Of a DNA stretch of 64,000 nucleotides, positions 47,556 to 58,759 are shown in pieces. The first letter of the stretch is position 1, and every line of letters starts with the position of its first letter. Below the pieces are notes generated by a model that was not told where the DNA came from, ran no database searches, and saw only the letters and a list, made by a program, of their open reading frames with translations. The stretch comes from Deroplatys truncata. Lineage: Eukaryota; Arthropoda; Insecta; Mantodea; Mantidae. The stretch spans positions 57,334,364 to 57,398,363 of the forward strand of contig CM060980.1 of assembly GCA_030765065.1 (NCBI GenBank), in the 5' to 3' direction. The position numbers were made by a program, and so were the translations under genes.

Positions 47556-48413
47556 TGTAACTTTCTCTACCACATATATAGTAGGTGGAAAAAGTATTGC
47601 ATTCCACTCAAAAATTCCATACTGAGATTTCAACGGAAATGCATATTTTGAGACCCCTGAATCCTTAAAAGCATTTTTATAAAAAAGGTCCGTGTGTGTG
47701 TCCCTGTGAACAGCATGACTCAAAAATTAAAAGTCGTATAAATACCAAAATTGGTATTTAGCTTCAGTACCCTCCAAAGATGTGACACGAAGACTTTCGA
47801 GAAAATCCCCCACTCCAAATTACCCGTTACATGAACCACTTTATGAAGGTTTTTATTCTCCAAAAAATTTCTGTAATGATTTTGATAAAAATATCATATA
47901 TTAAAGTTATTTGCATGTCAGTAAAATGTATGTCTTTAATTTTATGAGAATAACGTGTAAACTTCTCTTCATTCGGAAGAAATTTTCTATAATCTTGTAA
48001 CTGATAAACGTTAAGCGATAGAGAAAACGTACCACCTAGAAAGTGCACATCTCTTTAAGGCACACAATGTATTTTAAATACCTTTTTTGTGGCATCCGCC
48101 ATTTCCGAGATATCCGATATTAATGGTCGAATTGTTTAATATTTAGTCATTCTTTTCTAGTCCTGTCGATTTTCAGCTGCTGCTCGTGATGTTGTGGAAA
48201 CAGTATGGAATTTTAAGGTCAGCTTATAGCGTCCAGTTCTAAAACATTTAACTATCGCTATTCCCTTTGTATCTATAACGAAATGAGTAATGCAGCTATT
48301 TCTGTAAAGGTTTATCTCGATTAAAATGAACGAGATAGGAAAATAAACTTTCGTAAGAATTATATTTATACCGAAAGAGAGAAAGCCATGTGTATGTAAC
48401 ACGTCAGATTTTT
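47556..48413 (+). repeat. Family A repeat, old subfamily, full length
   Basis: Starts TAACTTTCTCTACCACATATATAG and ends ACGTCAGATTTTT. It keeps a CGTGTGTGTGTCCCTGTGAACAG tract near 47691. Confidence 0.87.
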
Positions 48414-48840
48414 AAAATGAATGCTACATTAAACATGTCGCACTCACATCACCAGACACTTTGGAGGGTAGAATGATTCTGGATGAAGAAAAATTCCCCG
48501 CTCCAGCCCGGAATGTAATCCAGATCTTCTGGGATGATAAACCAGAACGCTGACTTCGGCCACGGTGAAATCTCTTTATGTTAACGCTTCAAATTGCAAT
48601 ATTTTCACAATGAAACGTTAATATATTGCCATTTTAATATAGTTCTCCCTCATATTTTTACGTTTCACACCAAATAATTAGTTTGAGATTAGTGCCATAC
48701 GCATTTTGACTGTTCGTTTTGATATATTTGAAATTATAATTTACGTACAGAAACACACTTAAAATCCTATCCGAGGTGCAAAAGTTAAGTGAGCTGTATA
48801 GAATTTAGAATTTTTTTTAAAGCTTACTTGTTTTACCCAG
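48414..48840 (-). other. Possible decayed tRNA-SINE near 48470-48575, rest unrecognised
   Basis: Minus strand CCGTGGCCGAAGTCAGCG and GGATTACATTCCGG resemble A and B boxes in correct order and spacing. No body or duplication supports it. 48580-48840 holds nothing recognised. Confidence 0.4.
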
Positions 48841-48844
48841 TTTA

Positions 48845-49000
48845 TGATACTGTGTTTTTACCGTTTTCGTTACCGCTTATCACTGCAATTACACAACACA
48901 CATACATACACACAAACACCCATGCCCATGGCTGAACTCGAATCCGCGACCCTCAGCTTGGCGGAGCGCCAGAGCTATTGCAGGGAAACGAAACCGCTCT
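48845..49000 (-). mobile_element. tRNA-derived SINE, short family, copy 2
   Basis: Minus strand: GCTCTGGCGCTCCGCC, then AAGCTGAGGGTCGCGGATTC, B box GGATTCGAGTTC, then CATGGGCATGGGTGTTTGTG. It matches the copy at 44856 almost base for base over about 70 bases. The tail contains a short ACATACATACACAC run. Confidence 0.75.
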
Positions 49001-49244
49001 TTGGTACTGCCACTACCACTTTTGACCTACTATTTGCTTGTTTTATTTTAAAAGGATTATGTCTCCATTCTGACTTCACCAGCTCCTAATGCGGACTTTT
49101 GGAAAAAGGTAAACGATGGACGGACAAGGAAAGTACTTGTTCTAAGAAACCTGATATGTTTATCCAACCATTCTGTAATTTATTTGCTGTTGAGTGAGAT
49201 AATTACAAAATATGGTACGCCGATGTACTGCTCACCTTAAGCTT

Positions 49245-50126
49245 AAAAAAAACTGATGTGTTACACTCACACGACTTTCTCTACTCTTGTACAAACTATT
49301 TTTACAAACGCTTATTCTCCATATGCTTCATGTTAATCGTGATATCGAGATGTTAATCTTATTGCTAATTTTCTTGTAGATGCAAGTGGAATTGGTAGGC
49401 TTTAAGCGATAGTCAAATATTTTAAGAGCTGGTTGCTATGTGGAGTATTCCATTCTCTTTGCATTACCAGGACAAAAAAAATGAATAACGAATTCCCATT
49501 TTAGAAGAAGTATAAGTATTGGAAAATTTAAGGGAATAACAAGCAATATATCGATAATGGTTCACAAAACAAAAAAAGTATATGACATAAATTGTGTATA
49601 TTAACGCGATCTACATTTTTTGTGTAGTAAAATTTTGCCTATCTCTTATGGTTTACCAGTTATGCAAAAGTCGTTCACAATGAAGAATACTTTTGGAGAC
49701 ATTCCCAGAAAATTCAAGATATGCGCTTTATTTGCCATAAAAGTACCTTCAATATATGATATTTTAATCAAACTCGTTAGAGACATTTTTGAGAAAATTA
49801 AAATTTTCAAAAAATGTTACATGTAAAGGGTAATCTTGGGCGAGGGAATTTTCTTGAAAACCTTCGTGTCGCATCTCTGGAAGATACTGAACCTAAATAC
49901 CAAGTTTGGTGTTTATCCGACTGTTCGTTTCAGAGTTATGCTCTTCACAGACACACAAACAAGACACACAGATAGACAGACACACACACACACACGGAAA
50001 AGTTTTAAAAAATGCTTTTTTTGGATTCAGGGGATCTCAAAACATATTTCCGGTGAAATCTCGGTATCGAATTTTTGGGTGGAATGCAATACTTCCCTTA
50101 CTTATTGTACGTAGTAGAGAAAGTAA
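49245..50126 (-). repeat. Family A repeat, full-length young copy
   Basis: From AAACTGATGTGTTACACTC to GTACGTAGTAGAGAAAGTAA, 882 bp. The CA/GACA tract at 49949-49996 is longer than in most copies. The flanking CTTAAGCTTAAA on the left and CAACAACTG on the right show no duplication. Confidence 0.93.
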
Positions 50127-50329
50127 CAACAACTGCGGCTATCAAAGAAAACCAAAAGGTTTAGAACTCGGGAGTCGAAATTAGGAGTAGTTAGGTTGAA
50201 TGTTTTCACGCAACTCAAAGCAGTCCTATCACCCAAATCACATTTGAAAATTTCTATCGGAAGTACGCAATCTCTGAAGACCAAGTTTGATCTACCATTT
50301 CTTACACATTAATCTGCCTGTTTACCTGA

Positions 50330-50600
50330 TAATAAATTGTAATAGTTTTAACATTGAGAAAGACAACGAGATCAGAAACAGCAACAATCACAATATTAGT
50401 ATAAACCAAGGAGTTAAACAAGTCTGTCCGCAATCTCTAACTTTATTTCAATAACCATACAAGATACCAAAAAGGTTAAAATAAACAACAAGGAGCTTCA
50501 CACCACTCGGTTTTCGGACTATCAAGCCACATTATATTTGAAAGATAGAATCAGGTGACTGAAAAAATTCAATGCCTTTAAAACTTTTACTATACACGGC
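50330..50600 (+). pseudogene. LINE reverse transcriptase fragment (palm)
   Basis: Encodes INQGVKQVCPQSLTLF near 50408, a decayed form of the GVxQGxPLSPxLF palm motif. Downstream comes FSDYQATLYL near 50513, corresponding to the FADD box with the first D kept as S-D-Y. Stops separate them. Its order relative to 50690-51766 shows a separate copy, because the next piece restarts upstream in the domain. Confidence 0.65.
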
Positions 50601-50689
50601 CTGTGTGGAAGAACAATTAATTCCATATTATATTTGCTGCATCAAAAGATTATTTCCGAACTGAACCTACCATTTGGACAAAATAATAT

Positions 50690-51021
50690 CACACCATAAG
50701 TTAAACATTACAGCAGTAAGTCTTTTAGATGTTTATATAATGTATATTCTAAAGTAATAAACATATTATGGGAAGTTATATCAGAAGTAAAATTAAAGGA
50801 GGAACAAGTAGGCTTTAGAAAAGGGCGCTCGTGCTCTGATCATATTTGTACCATAAAAAGAATTTTAGAAGGAAGATATGAACTTAGAAAGTCGCATTGC
50901 GTTTGTTGACTTTAAAAAAGCGTTTGACTGTGTCATAGAGAAACATTGTTGAATACAGTGACGAATAAACGATACCCTTCCCATCTTATAGAAGAATAAA
51001 AATCTGTGTAAAGTAATGGAA

Positions 51022-51071
<50 letters not shown>

Positions 51072-51766
51072 CTGAACAACCAATGCCTTAGAAATAGAAG
51101 GAGAAACCAAGGAGTAAGACAAGGCTGCAGTCTGTCACCAACCCTGTATAGTATATATTTAGACGAATATATAAAAAGTGGAAAAATGAAGTATAACTTA
51201 GTATCATAAAATAATAAATGCTTTATAAACATATTGGCATATGCTGATGATATTACACTAACATAGAAAAACGAAGATGACCTCCAACATTCTATACTCA
51301 GATTAAAAGAAATACGTAAATGCTACAATTTAAAGAATCTCCACAAAAAAAAAAAAAAAAACTTATGACTCGTCTTGGAAAATATAAAGCTAGATATCAA
51401 GTTATAATAAGGAATAAAAATGCAGAATAGATATTAGATTTAGTTATTTGGCAAGCAACACAAGCCATGATAGAGATAAAAATATTGAAAGTAAACTAAG
51501 TAAATTCCAAGCAATATGCGACACAATCAAAAGAACATTGAAAGATAAAGCCCGAAAGAAAACTTCCTTAGAATAACGGATATACCAATTATAGCTTATG
51601 CAAGTCAATTCTGGATGTTAAAGAGAAAGACAAAAGCAAAATATAAGCAACGCAAACGAGATTTTTAAGAAAGTAAAAGCCATGTTCTAGAAAGGACCAT
51701 ATAAGAAACAAAGCTATTAGAGAAGAGCTACATGATTATAATTTAAATCATGTGTTGGAGAAACAT
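50690..51766 (+). pseudogene. LINE reverse transcriptase, large fragment
   Basis: Ordered reverse transcriptase motifs in broken frames: QVGFRKGRSCSDHI (50810-50850), FVDFKKAFDCV (about 50900-50933, motif A), GVRQGCSLSPTL (about 51108-51143, motif B), ILAYADDITL (51231-51260, motif C). The thumb region IKRTLKDKARKKTSLR and IPIIAYASQFW follow near 51530-51615. An (AAT)n run at 51024-51070 replaces part of the region between motifs A and B, and a poly-A stretch lies at 51345-51361. This is the most complete LINE in the window, but stops and shifts make it inactive. The family is non-LTR; the clade is uncertain. A family A copy cuts it at 51767. Confidence 0.88.
51024..51070. repeat. (AAT)n microsatellite
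   Basis: Pure AAT repeat lying inside LINE sequence. The poly-I and poly-L translations on the minus strand come from it. Confidence 0.97.
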
Positions 51767-52725
51767 AAAAAATCTGATGTGTTACACTCACATGCCTTTC
51801 TCTACTCCTGTACAAACTATTTTTACAAACTCTGATTCTACATCTATTTCATATTAATTGAGATAAACATTTGCAGAAACGATCTTTTTACATGCAAAGA
51901 GAATTACATTTCACACATAGCGACCAGTTCTAAAAATATTTGACTATCGCTTAAGGCGTACTGTGTTCCCCTTGTTTTGTGTTTGCAAGGGCAATATAGA
52001 AATACAGTAGCCTTTAAGCATAGACATATCTCTTAATAGCTGGTTGCTATGTGCAGCACCATTCTCTTTGCCACAGATTAATAGTATTTGCATATCCAAG
52101 ACAAAAAAAATGAATAACGAATTCCCATTTGAGAAAAAGTATATGTATTGGAAAATTTAAGGGAATAACAAGCATTATCTCCAAAATAGTTCACTCAAAA
52201 AAAAAAGCATGTGATATAAATTGTGTCTTTTAGCGCGATCTACATTTTTCGTGGAGTAAAATTTTGTCTAACCCTTATGGCTTTCCAGTTATGCAAAAAT
52301 CATTCACAATGAAGAATACTTTTGGAGACATTCCCAGAAAATTGAAGATATACATTTTATTTGTCATGAACATATCTTAAACATATGATACTTTAATCAA
52401 AATCGCTAGAGCCATTTTCGAGAAAATTAAAATTTTCGAAAAGTTTTACATGTAAAGGGTAATCTGGGGTGGGGGGATTTTCATGAAAACCTTCGTGTCG
52501 CATCTCTGGAAGATACTGAACCTAAATACCAAGTTTGGTGTTTATCCGACTGTTCGTTTCTGAGTTATGCTGTCACAGACAGACACACACACGGACATGT
52601 TTCCAAAAATGCGTATTTTGTATTCAGGGGACCTCAAAACATATATTTCCGGTTAAATCTCGGTATCGAATTTTTGGGTGGAATACAATACTTCCCCTAC
52701 TTACTATACGTAGTAAAGAAAGTAT
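51767..52725 (-). repeat. Family A repeat with internal inverted duplication
   Basis: At 959 bp this is one of the longest copies. Ends: AATCTGATGTGTTACACTC and ACGTAGTAAAGAAAGTA. Near 51888-51981 a stretch in plus orientation (GCAAAGAGAATTAC...GACTATCGCTTAAGGCG) is followed at 51988-52072 by its own complement in the usual minus orientation, so the two arms can pair. It carries the extra CCACAGATTAATAGTATTTGC segment that is shared only with the copy at 53620. It is inserted in a LINE. Confidence 0.9.
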
Positions 52726-53619
52726 AACAGAAGAAAAGGAAAGACATATTAAAGGAATGGAGAAAGAAATAACACTAATTCAAAGGTTTCCCCAAAGGTA
52801 AATTAAGTGTGAGAAATCTAACAAAACACTGAGGAGCGGTGCTCAAACCTTGAAATGAAGATATGTATAGACAGCACACTTAAGAGGAATGCCAAATTCC
52901 GATCCAGCAAGAGGGTACAGGGACAGAGCAATATGACACGATTAGTTTTAACAACTTATAAGCAAAACAGGCACATTGCTTAATTCTTGTTGAATAAAAA
53001 GACATCCAGAAAGGCATAGAACATGGAAGCCCTTAGGAGGGAGAAGAAGAATAAAGCACATATTTATTGCTAGCAGAGGAGAGCAGTTCCTATGAACATA
53101 ACAGAGCTATATGACAACGGCAAGGATTGCGGGATTAAGACACATGTAAAACAGACAAAGAGAAAATATTGCATACTTGCAAATACGAGATAAGGTAGTA
53201 GAGAGTAAGTGGAGAACTTCAAATACTTAAAGTAGCACACGTGTAATAAGAGTAGGCTAAAAGTCAAGCAGGCGTTAACAGTGGCAAAACAATCTGTTTA
53301 TGAAAAAAGAAAATTTTCCTTTGTGAAGACTTTTTGGAGGGAGCGTGACATTGCACAGTGCAGAAGCTTTGACTTTGCGAAAAAATTAGGAAAAACTTTT
53401 GAAATGTGAATGAATAGACAAAATAAGTAATGAAGCTGAATTAGAAAGATTGTGAGAAGAAAGAGCAATGCTTAAACTAAAGAGGAAGAGGAAAACAAAT
53501 GGCTGGGAGATTGGATAAGAAGAAATTTACATTGGATTATATTACTATAGTTTTATCTCATATCTGTTGTTACTTCCCAAATAATGAAAATCTCATAAAG
53601 TATTCATTCGGTATTATTA
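52726..53619. other. Purine-rich DNA, perhaps LINE tail
   Basis: A-rich sequence continuing the strand bias of the LINE at 50.7-51.8 kb. The start (AGGAAAGACATATTAAAGG) would suit the LINE 3' part displaced by the family A insertion, but I recognise no domain. Confidence 0.35.
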
Positions 53620-54536
53620 TTACTTTGTCTACTACATATAGAGTAGGGGAAGTATTGTATTCCACCCAAAAATTCGATACCGAGATTTCACCGGAAATAC
53701 ATGTTTTGAGACCCCCTGAATCCAAAAAAAGCATTTTTGGAAACTTGTCCGTGTGTGTGTCTGTGTGTGTGTCTGTGTGTGTCTGTGTGTCTGTTAACAG
53801 AATAACTCAGAAACGAACAGTAGGAAAAACACCAAACTTGGTATTTAGGTTCAGTATCTTCCAGAGATGCGACACAAAGGTTTTCAAGAAAATCCCCTCA
53901 CCCCAGACTACCCTTTACATAGAACATTTTTCGAAAATTTTAATTTTCTCAAAAATGGCTCCAACGATTTTGATTAAAATATCATATGTTTAAGATATTC
54001 TCATGAGAAATAAAATGTATATCTCGAAATTTCTCGGAATATCTCCAAAAGTATTCTTCATTGCGAACGACTTTTGCATAACTGGTAAACCATAAGAGAT
54101 AGACAAACTTTTACTATATAAAAATGTAGATCGCGTTAAAATACACAATTTATGCCATATTCATTGCTTTTGTTGAGTGAACCGTTTTCGAGATATTGTT
54201 TGTTATTCCCTTAAATATTCCAATACTTATACTTTTTCTCAAATTCGGTATTCATTTTTTTGTCTTGGATATGCAAAGAGTATTAATCTGTGGCAAAGGG
54301 AATGGTGCTGCACCTAGCAACCAGCTATTAAGAGATATGTGTGTGCTTAAAGGCTACCGTATTTCTATATTGCCCTTGTAAATATATATTCCCCTTACAT
54401 CTACAAGAAAATTAGCAATAAGATACAGTCTGCAAATGTTTATCTCGATTAACATGAAGTAGATGGAGAATAAGCGTCTGTAAAAATAGTTTGTACAAGA
54501 GTAGAGAAAGTCATGTGATTGTAACACGTCAGATTT
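53620..54536 (+). repeat. Family A repeat, long-variant copy
   Basis: TTACTTTGTCTACTACATATAG start, ACGTCAGATTTTT end, 917 bp. It shares the GCAAAGAGTATTAATCTGTGG segment with the copy at 51767 and has a long TG tract at 53750-53793. Together these two copies define a variant. A 164-codon frame through its 5' half is translated repeat. Confidence 0.93.
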
Positions 54537-55601
54537 TTTTTATATATTCTGATATTTTCCAAGATGAGCTATAACCTTTGGTTTCTTGTGGAGATTGTCG
54601 AAAATAAAATTAATTACTAGCAGCTGTTCAACATAATGGTTCCGGTAGTAAAGTCATTAACCTTGGTGGCGAACTGGCCTTAAAAATTCAATAAATTGCA
54701 GCTAATGTAAGCTGCTGCATGAATTCAATCTTAAGTAAAGATTAACAAATAAAAAGGATGTAAAGAACCAGGTAAGATTTAAATCGTAAAATTCAGCTAT
54801 AAAATATGATTATATCTCATGTCTGCATTAATAAAAGGATTTAGTATAGTTCATGCATATACGTGCAATCAAAAATAGGCAAAATACGCAAATAGGTTAC
54901 GTGCATTGAATGCAGAAAATTCAACTTTCCACCAAGACAGCATGAACAGAATTGGATTAAAGAACATTACTGTTGAAAAGTAGTTATTATTCAAGTACAC
55001 AGCAGAGCGTGAATAACATCAACAGTAGCTATGCTCACCTTATTTTCAATTTAAAACCCGGCGAGTTAAAAGATATTATTCCATAACTTCTGGACAGGGA
55101 CCTCACCGTGAAAACTTGAGTGACCATGAAGCCAGCAGCGGGACTTTTGTGCCAGTAAATATAACATTCGGACGTAATTTATTGTAAAAGAAAAAAGTGA
55201 CGTACTTGTCTGAACTTTACGACTGCCTAAGAACCCTCCTTAGAGTTGCAATATAAAGCAAATCGTTGCCTTACTTGTAGCTACCGGTCCAGCCGGCTCC
55301 AAACGTCGGCTTCAATCCAACCCATGTGTGCAACATTATGTACAGACTTTATGGGCCAGTAATTGGCCCACGAATGACTTACAAATAGCATATTGAAGGA
55401 ATTATCTCTAATAACTATCCAAATAGTACTGTCAGGTAACAACACAACAAATTCTGTTATTTTCTTTATTGCATTCTGTTGTACGGTGCGCTCAAACATT
55501 TGAAGGAGTGCCACAGTGCAAACGTATTTATATCCTTTGTTTAAATCCATACTGAATGCCTATGCTGCTCCTTTTCTATTGCTGTTCAGGGTTTTTAGGT
55601 A
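54537..55601. other. No recognisable feature
   Basis: AT-rich. An 89-codon minus-strand frame at 55281-55550 has no recognisable domain. Confidence 0.45.
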
Positions 55602-55705
55602 TTATTTTCCCTACCACAAAACCAGTAGGTAGAGAAGGGTATTCCATCCAAAAATTCGATATCGAGATTTTGCTGGAAATACTGTTTTCAGGGCTCTGAA
55701 TCCAA
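55602..55705 (+). repeat. Old family A copy, piece 1 of 4
   Basis: TTATTTTCCCTACCAC through CTGAATCCAAAAAA is the 5' edge of an old copy. It breaks in an A-run and resumes at 60968. Confidence 0.85.
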
Positions 55706-56299
55706 AAAATCTGATGCGTTACACTCACATAACTTTCTCTACTCTTGTACAAACTATTTTTACAAACGTTTATTCTCTATATGCTTCATGTTAATCCAGA
55801 TATCGAGATGTTAGGCTTTAAGCGATAGTCAAATATTTTAAGAGCTGGTTGTTATATGGAGTATTCCATTCTATTTACATTAGCAGGACAAAAAAATTAA
55901 GAACGAATTCCCATTTGAGAAAAAGTATAAGTATTAGAAAATTTAAGGGAATGATAAGCAATATCTCCAAAATCGTTCACTCAACAAAAATATATATGTG
56001 ACATAAATTGTGTATTTTAACGCGATCTACATTTTTTGTGTAGTAAAATTTTGTCTATTTCTTATGGTTTACCAGTTATGCAAAAGTCGTTCACAATGAA
56101 GAATACGTTTGGAGACATTCCCAGAAAATTCCAGATATACATTTTATTTGCCATAAAAATGTCTTAAACATATGATACTTTAATCAAAATCGTTAGAGCC
56201 ATTTTTGAGAAAATTAAAATTTTCGAAAAATGTTCCAAGTAAAGGGTAATCTGGGGTGGGGGAGTTTTCTTGAAAACCTTCGTGCCGCATCTCTGGAAG
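55706..56299 (-). repeat. Family A copy inserted in the old copy, left part
   Basis: ATCTGATGCGTTACACTC to GCATCTCTGGAAG. A young copy in minus orientation, itself split by the LTR retrotransposon at 56300; its right part is 60754-60967. The ATCTTATTGCTAATTTTC segment is missing after 55810. Confidence 0.93.
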
Positions 56300-57357
56300 T
56301 GATGCAGTAATTTGTATCACAAATTACTTAAATGTAAATAATGATTGTAATATGAATATGCATTTTTATGTGACATTGATTTCAGATGTTTATTGATTGT
56401 AAATATTGTTGGGAAGTAAATTTATAATGCCTTACTGAAACTGTCAATAATAGCGCAATAATGCAAAGATGGGGGTGAGCTGTTTATCATTATTGGAAAC
56501 GAGGAAGTTACGTAATTTTGGCGCGTTTTTTCCGTTTAGAACCTTCTGGAATGTTTCCTCCCTAAAGCATATGTATTCATAATTTTCATTGGATATTAAA
56601 ATAGACGCTAATGTTGGCGCGTTTTAGTAGCCAATTGCAGTTCAGTTATAATCTTTAGGCGTATCTGGATGTGGGTGTATAAAAAGCCAAGTCAGAGGTA
56701 GATCGCTGGCAGTTCATCGAAAATCTCAATACATTACACGTCGCCTTCAGTTGCGCAGTTCATCAAAAATCTGTGTACACTACACGTCGTCTCCAGTCAG
56801 TCAGTTCGTCGAAAGTATTAGTTCGTCATACATCGGATATAGATTCACAAGTTACGCGCAGCAGAATTATGAAAGATCTAAAATATGGTAAAGTTAATTA
56901 TACAAAAGGTTGAAGTACGTTGATTAAAAGTGATCAGTAAGAAGTTATTATAACAGTTTCAGTTTGGCGAGTATCTAGATCAATGTGTAAAAGTGATAGT
57001 GAACGTGTTCGATAATAAAAATTATAAAACAAATTTCTTCATCAGTGTAATTTTTGGATAAAAGATTCCTTTCCGTTTACACAACCCTGATCAAGAGACA
57101 TGTTCGACTGAAATAATAGCTAACCGGAGGGCAGTAAACAAAATTTAAATCAAATAACAGTCGCATTCTTTCGAACACTAACACTGATGCAAATTGCTAA
57201 CACAAGATGGAGCTACAAACCGAACAAATGAATGACGTCACAAGATGGCTTCAACACTGATGTAAACAAACATTTGTAAGTAATACCGTCACAAATTGGC
57301 TACCCCAACGTGGGGCTACAATAATGTTAAATAAAAAAATTCATTAATCCACTCGCA
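56300..57357 (+). repeat. 5' LTR (1,058 bp)
   Basis: Begins TGATGCAGTAATTTG and ends CCACTCGCA. A TATAAAAA box lies at 56678-56685, with a probable start near 56710. From there a roughly 54-bp unit (CAGTTCATC...CACGTCG...TTCAGT) is repeated two and a half times to about 56820. AATAAA lies at 57014-57019. Near the end sits a primer-site-like copy at 57297-57316, inside the LTR. Confidence 0.92.
56678..56685 (+). promoter_or_regulatory. LTR TATA box
   Basis: TATAAAAA about 30 bases upstream of GGCAGTTCATCG, a plausible Pol II initiator. The same box is at 60075-60082 in the 3' LTR. Confidence 0.65.
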
Positions 57358-57360
57358 AAT

Positions 57361-57379
57361 TGGCTCCCATACGTGGGGC
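57361..57379 (+). other. Primer-binding site
   Basis: TGGCTCCCATACGTGGGGC starts three bases after the LTR end. It resembles sites complementary to the 3' end of insect lysine tRNA, as in many gypsy elements. Two similar sequences lie at 57297-57316 and 57491-57510. Confidence 0.7.
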
Positions 57380-57636
57380 AGTTAAAATTATGTAACCAAA
57401 CAAAACAAAAGCAGCACAATATAAGATCTTCAAGTTCTAATAATTTACGTAAAAACATATTACGTAAGCACCAAGAATGTTACTACAAATTGGCACCCAG
57501 AACGTGGGACAGAGTAACCAGGAAAGGAAACACGATGACCAGGAAAGGATCAGAATAACCAGGAAGGGGCAGAATTAACCAGGAAGAAGTGAGATGACCA
57601 GAAAGGGGCGAATGGAGAAGTGAACTGAACTACAAG

Positions 57637-57800
57637 ACGCAGATTCCAGAAACAACAAAAGGAACGACAGACTACGCGGATGATTGGACATCGTAATTCC
57701 GAGATTACAAGGCAACAGGTGAATTCAACTACAAAAACATCGAGTTGACGCAGATTCCAGAAACAACTATAGGAACGACAGACTACGCGGATGAGTGGAC
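57637..57800 (+). repeat. Imperfect direct repeat in the LTR element leader
   Basis: Units at about 57637-57686 and 57751-57800, each containing AGATTCCAGAAACAAC then GGAACGACAGACTACGCGG. Upstream, 57510-57600 has shorter ACCAGGAAGG-type repeats. The leader thus grew by tandem duplication. It has no long plus-strand frame. Confidence 0.8.
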
Positions 57801-57966
57801 ACAAAAACATCGAGACGACGTAGATTCATCATAACACAACGCAGAAGCGACATATAATCTAGGAGAGAGGGGCAGGAAGCTGGACATCAAAGTAACAGCA
57901 ACAGACAGCATCACAAAGGTCAGAGTATCGTAATTTTTTTTTAGAAAACAAAATTGTAATATTTAA

Positions 57967-58759
57967 ATGTCCCTTAGGAGCGGTAGGATAAAGAAAACAA
58001 TGGCTACTAATAATACAGAAGAAATAATATTTGAGGGAGGAAATATTAGTGCAGAAAATGAGAATAGAACAGCAGAAAATGTTAATTTTGATGCTAGTAT
58101 GATGATGGAAATTATGGAAATGCTGAAAAATTTGAATGAGAATATGGAAAAGAATAATAGGGAAATAAGGGAAGATCTTAGTAAGAAATTAGATCAAGAA
58201 AGGGAAGAGATAAAAAAGCAGGGAAATATTGGAAGATATGCAAAAGAATAATGAGAAATTAGAAAAATTAACTCAGAGTAATGAGAAATTAAGGGAAGAT
58301 ATGCAAAAGAATAATAGGGAATTAAGAGAAGATATTAGTAGGAAAATAGATCAAAATTTTATGGAATTGAGAGAAGCCATAAAAAAAGATCATAGGAAAT
58401 CAATTGAAGATATTGGTAGGAGTAATGAGATATTAGGGCAAAAGGTAGATCAAAGCAGGGAAGAAATTGAAAAGAAATCTATGGAGCTAGATAGTAGTAT
58501 GCCAAAAATGAGTTATGAAAAGGAAATAATAGCAAGTGAGATAGGAGAATTTTCAAAGAAAATGCTAGACATGAGCAGAGAAAGAGATAACAAAGAAAGT
58601 GAGGTTAATACTAAAAATGAACATGTTGATGTAGAATGTACCGAGTCAGGTAGTAGATTGAGTAACATTTCAAGTGAGATAAGAGAGATGAAAGAGGTTA
58701 TGAAAGTAGTTGTGAATAAGGCGCAAGTTAATTTCAGAGGGGAGATATCAGAAATATAG
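57967..58759 (+). CDS. gag-like coiled-coil protein, one frameshift
   Basis: The only sizeable frame of the LTR element. It starts MSLRSGRIKK at 57967, a basic N-terminus like that of insect gypsy gag proteins, and runs 94 codons to 58251. The reading continues in the next frame from about 58214, through 176 more codons, to the stop at 58757-58759. The switch falls near an A-run (58212-58217) and needs +1 movement; it may be a single-base loss or programmed. Most of it is charged heptad-like sequence, with repeats such as REIREDLSKKLDQ, REDMQKNNRELRED and ISRKIDQ, so a long coiled coil for self-assembly is likely. I see no zinc knuckle, protease or polymerase. A chance low-complexity frame is the alternative, but the position between the leader and the 3' region favours gag. 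Confidence 0.7.

Noticed and set aside
53499..53993. 164-codon frame
   Set aside because: Its C-terminal two-thirds is translated family A repeat; the N-terminal part has no domain.
57373..57810. Short frames in the LTR element leader
   Set aside because: They fall in tandem-repeated leader sequence and lack any retroelement motif.
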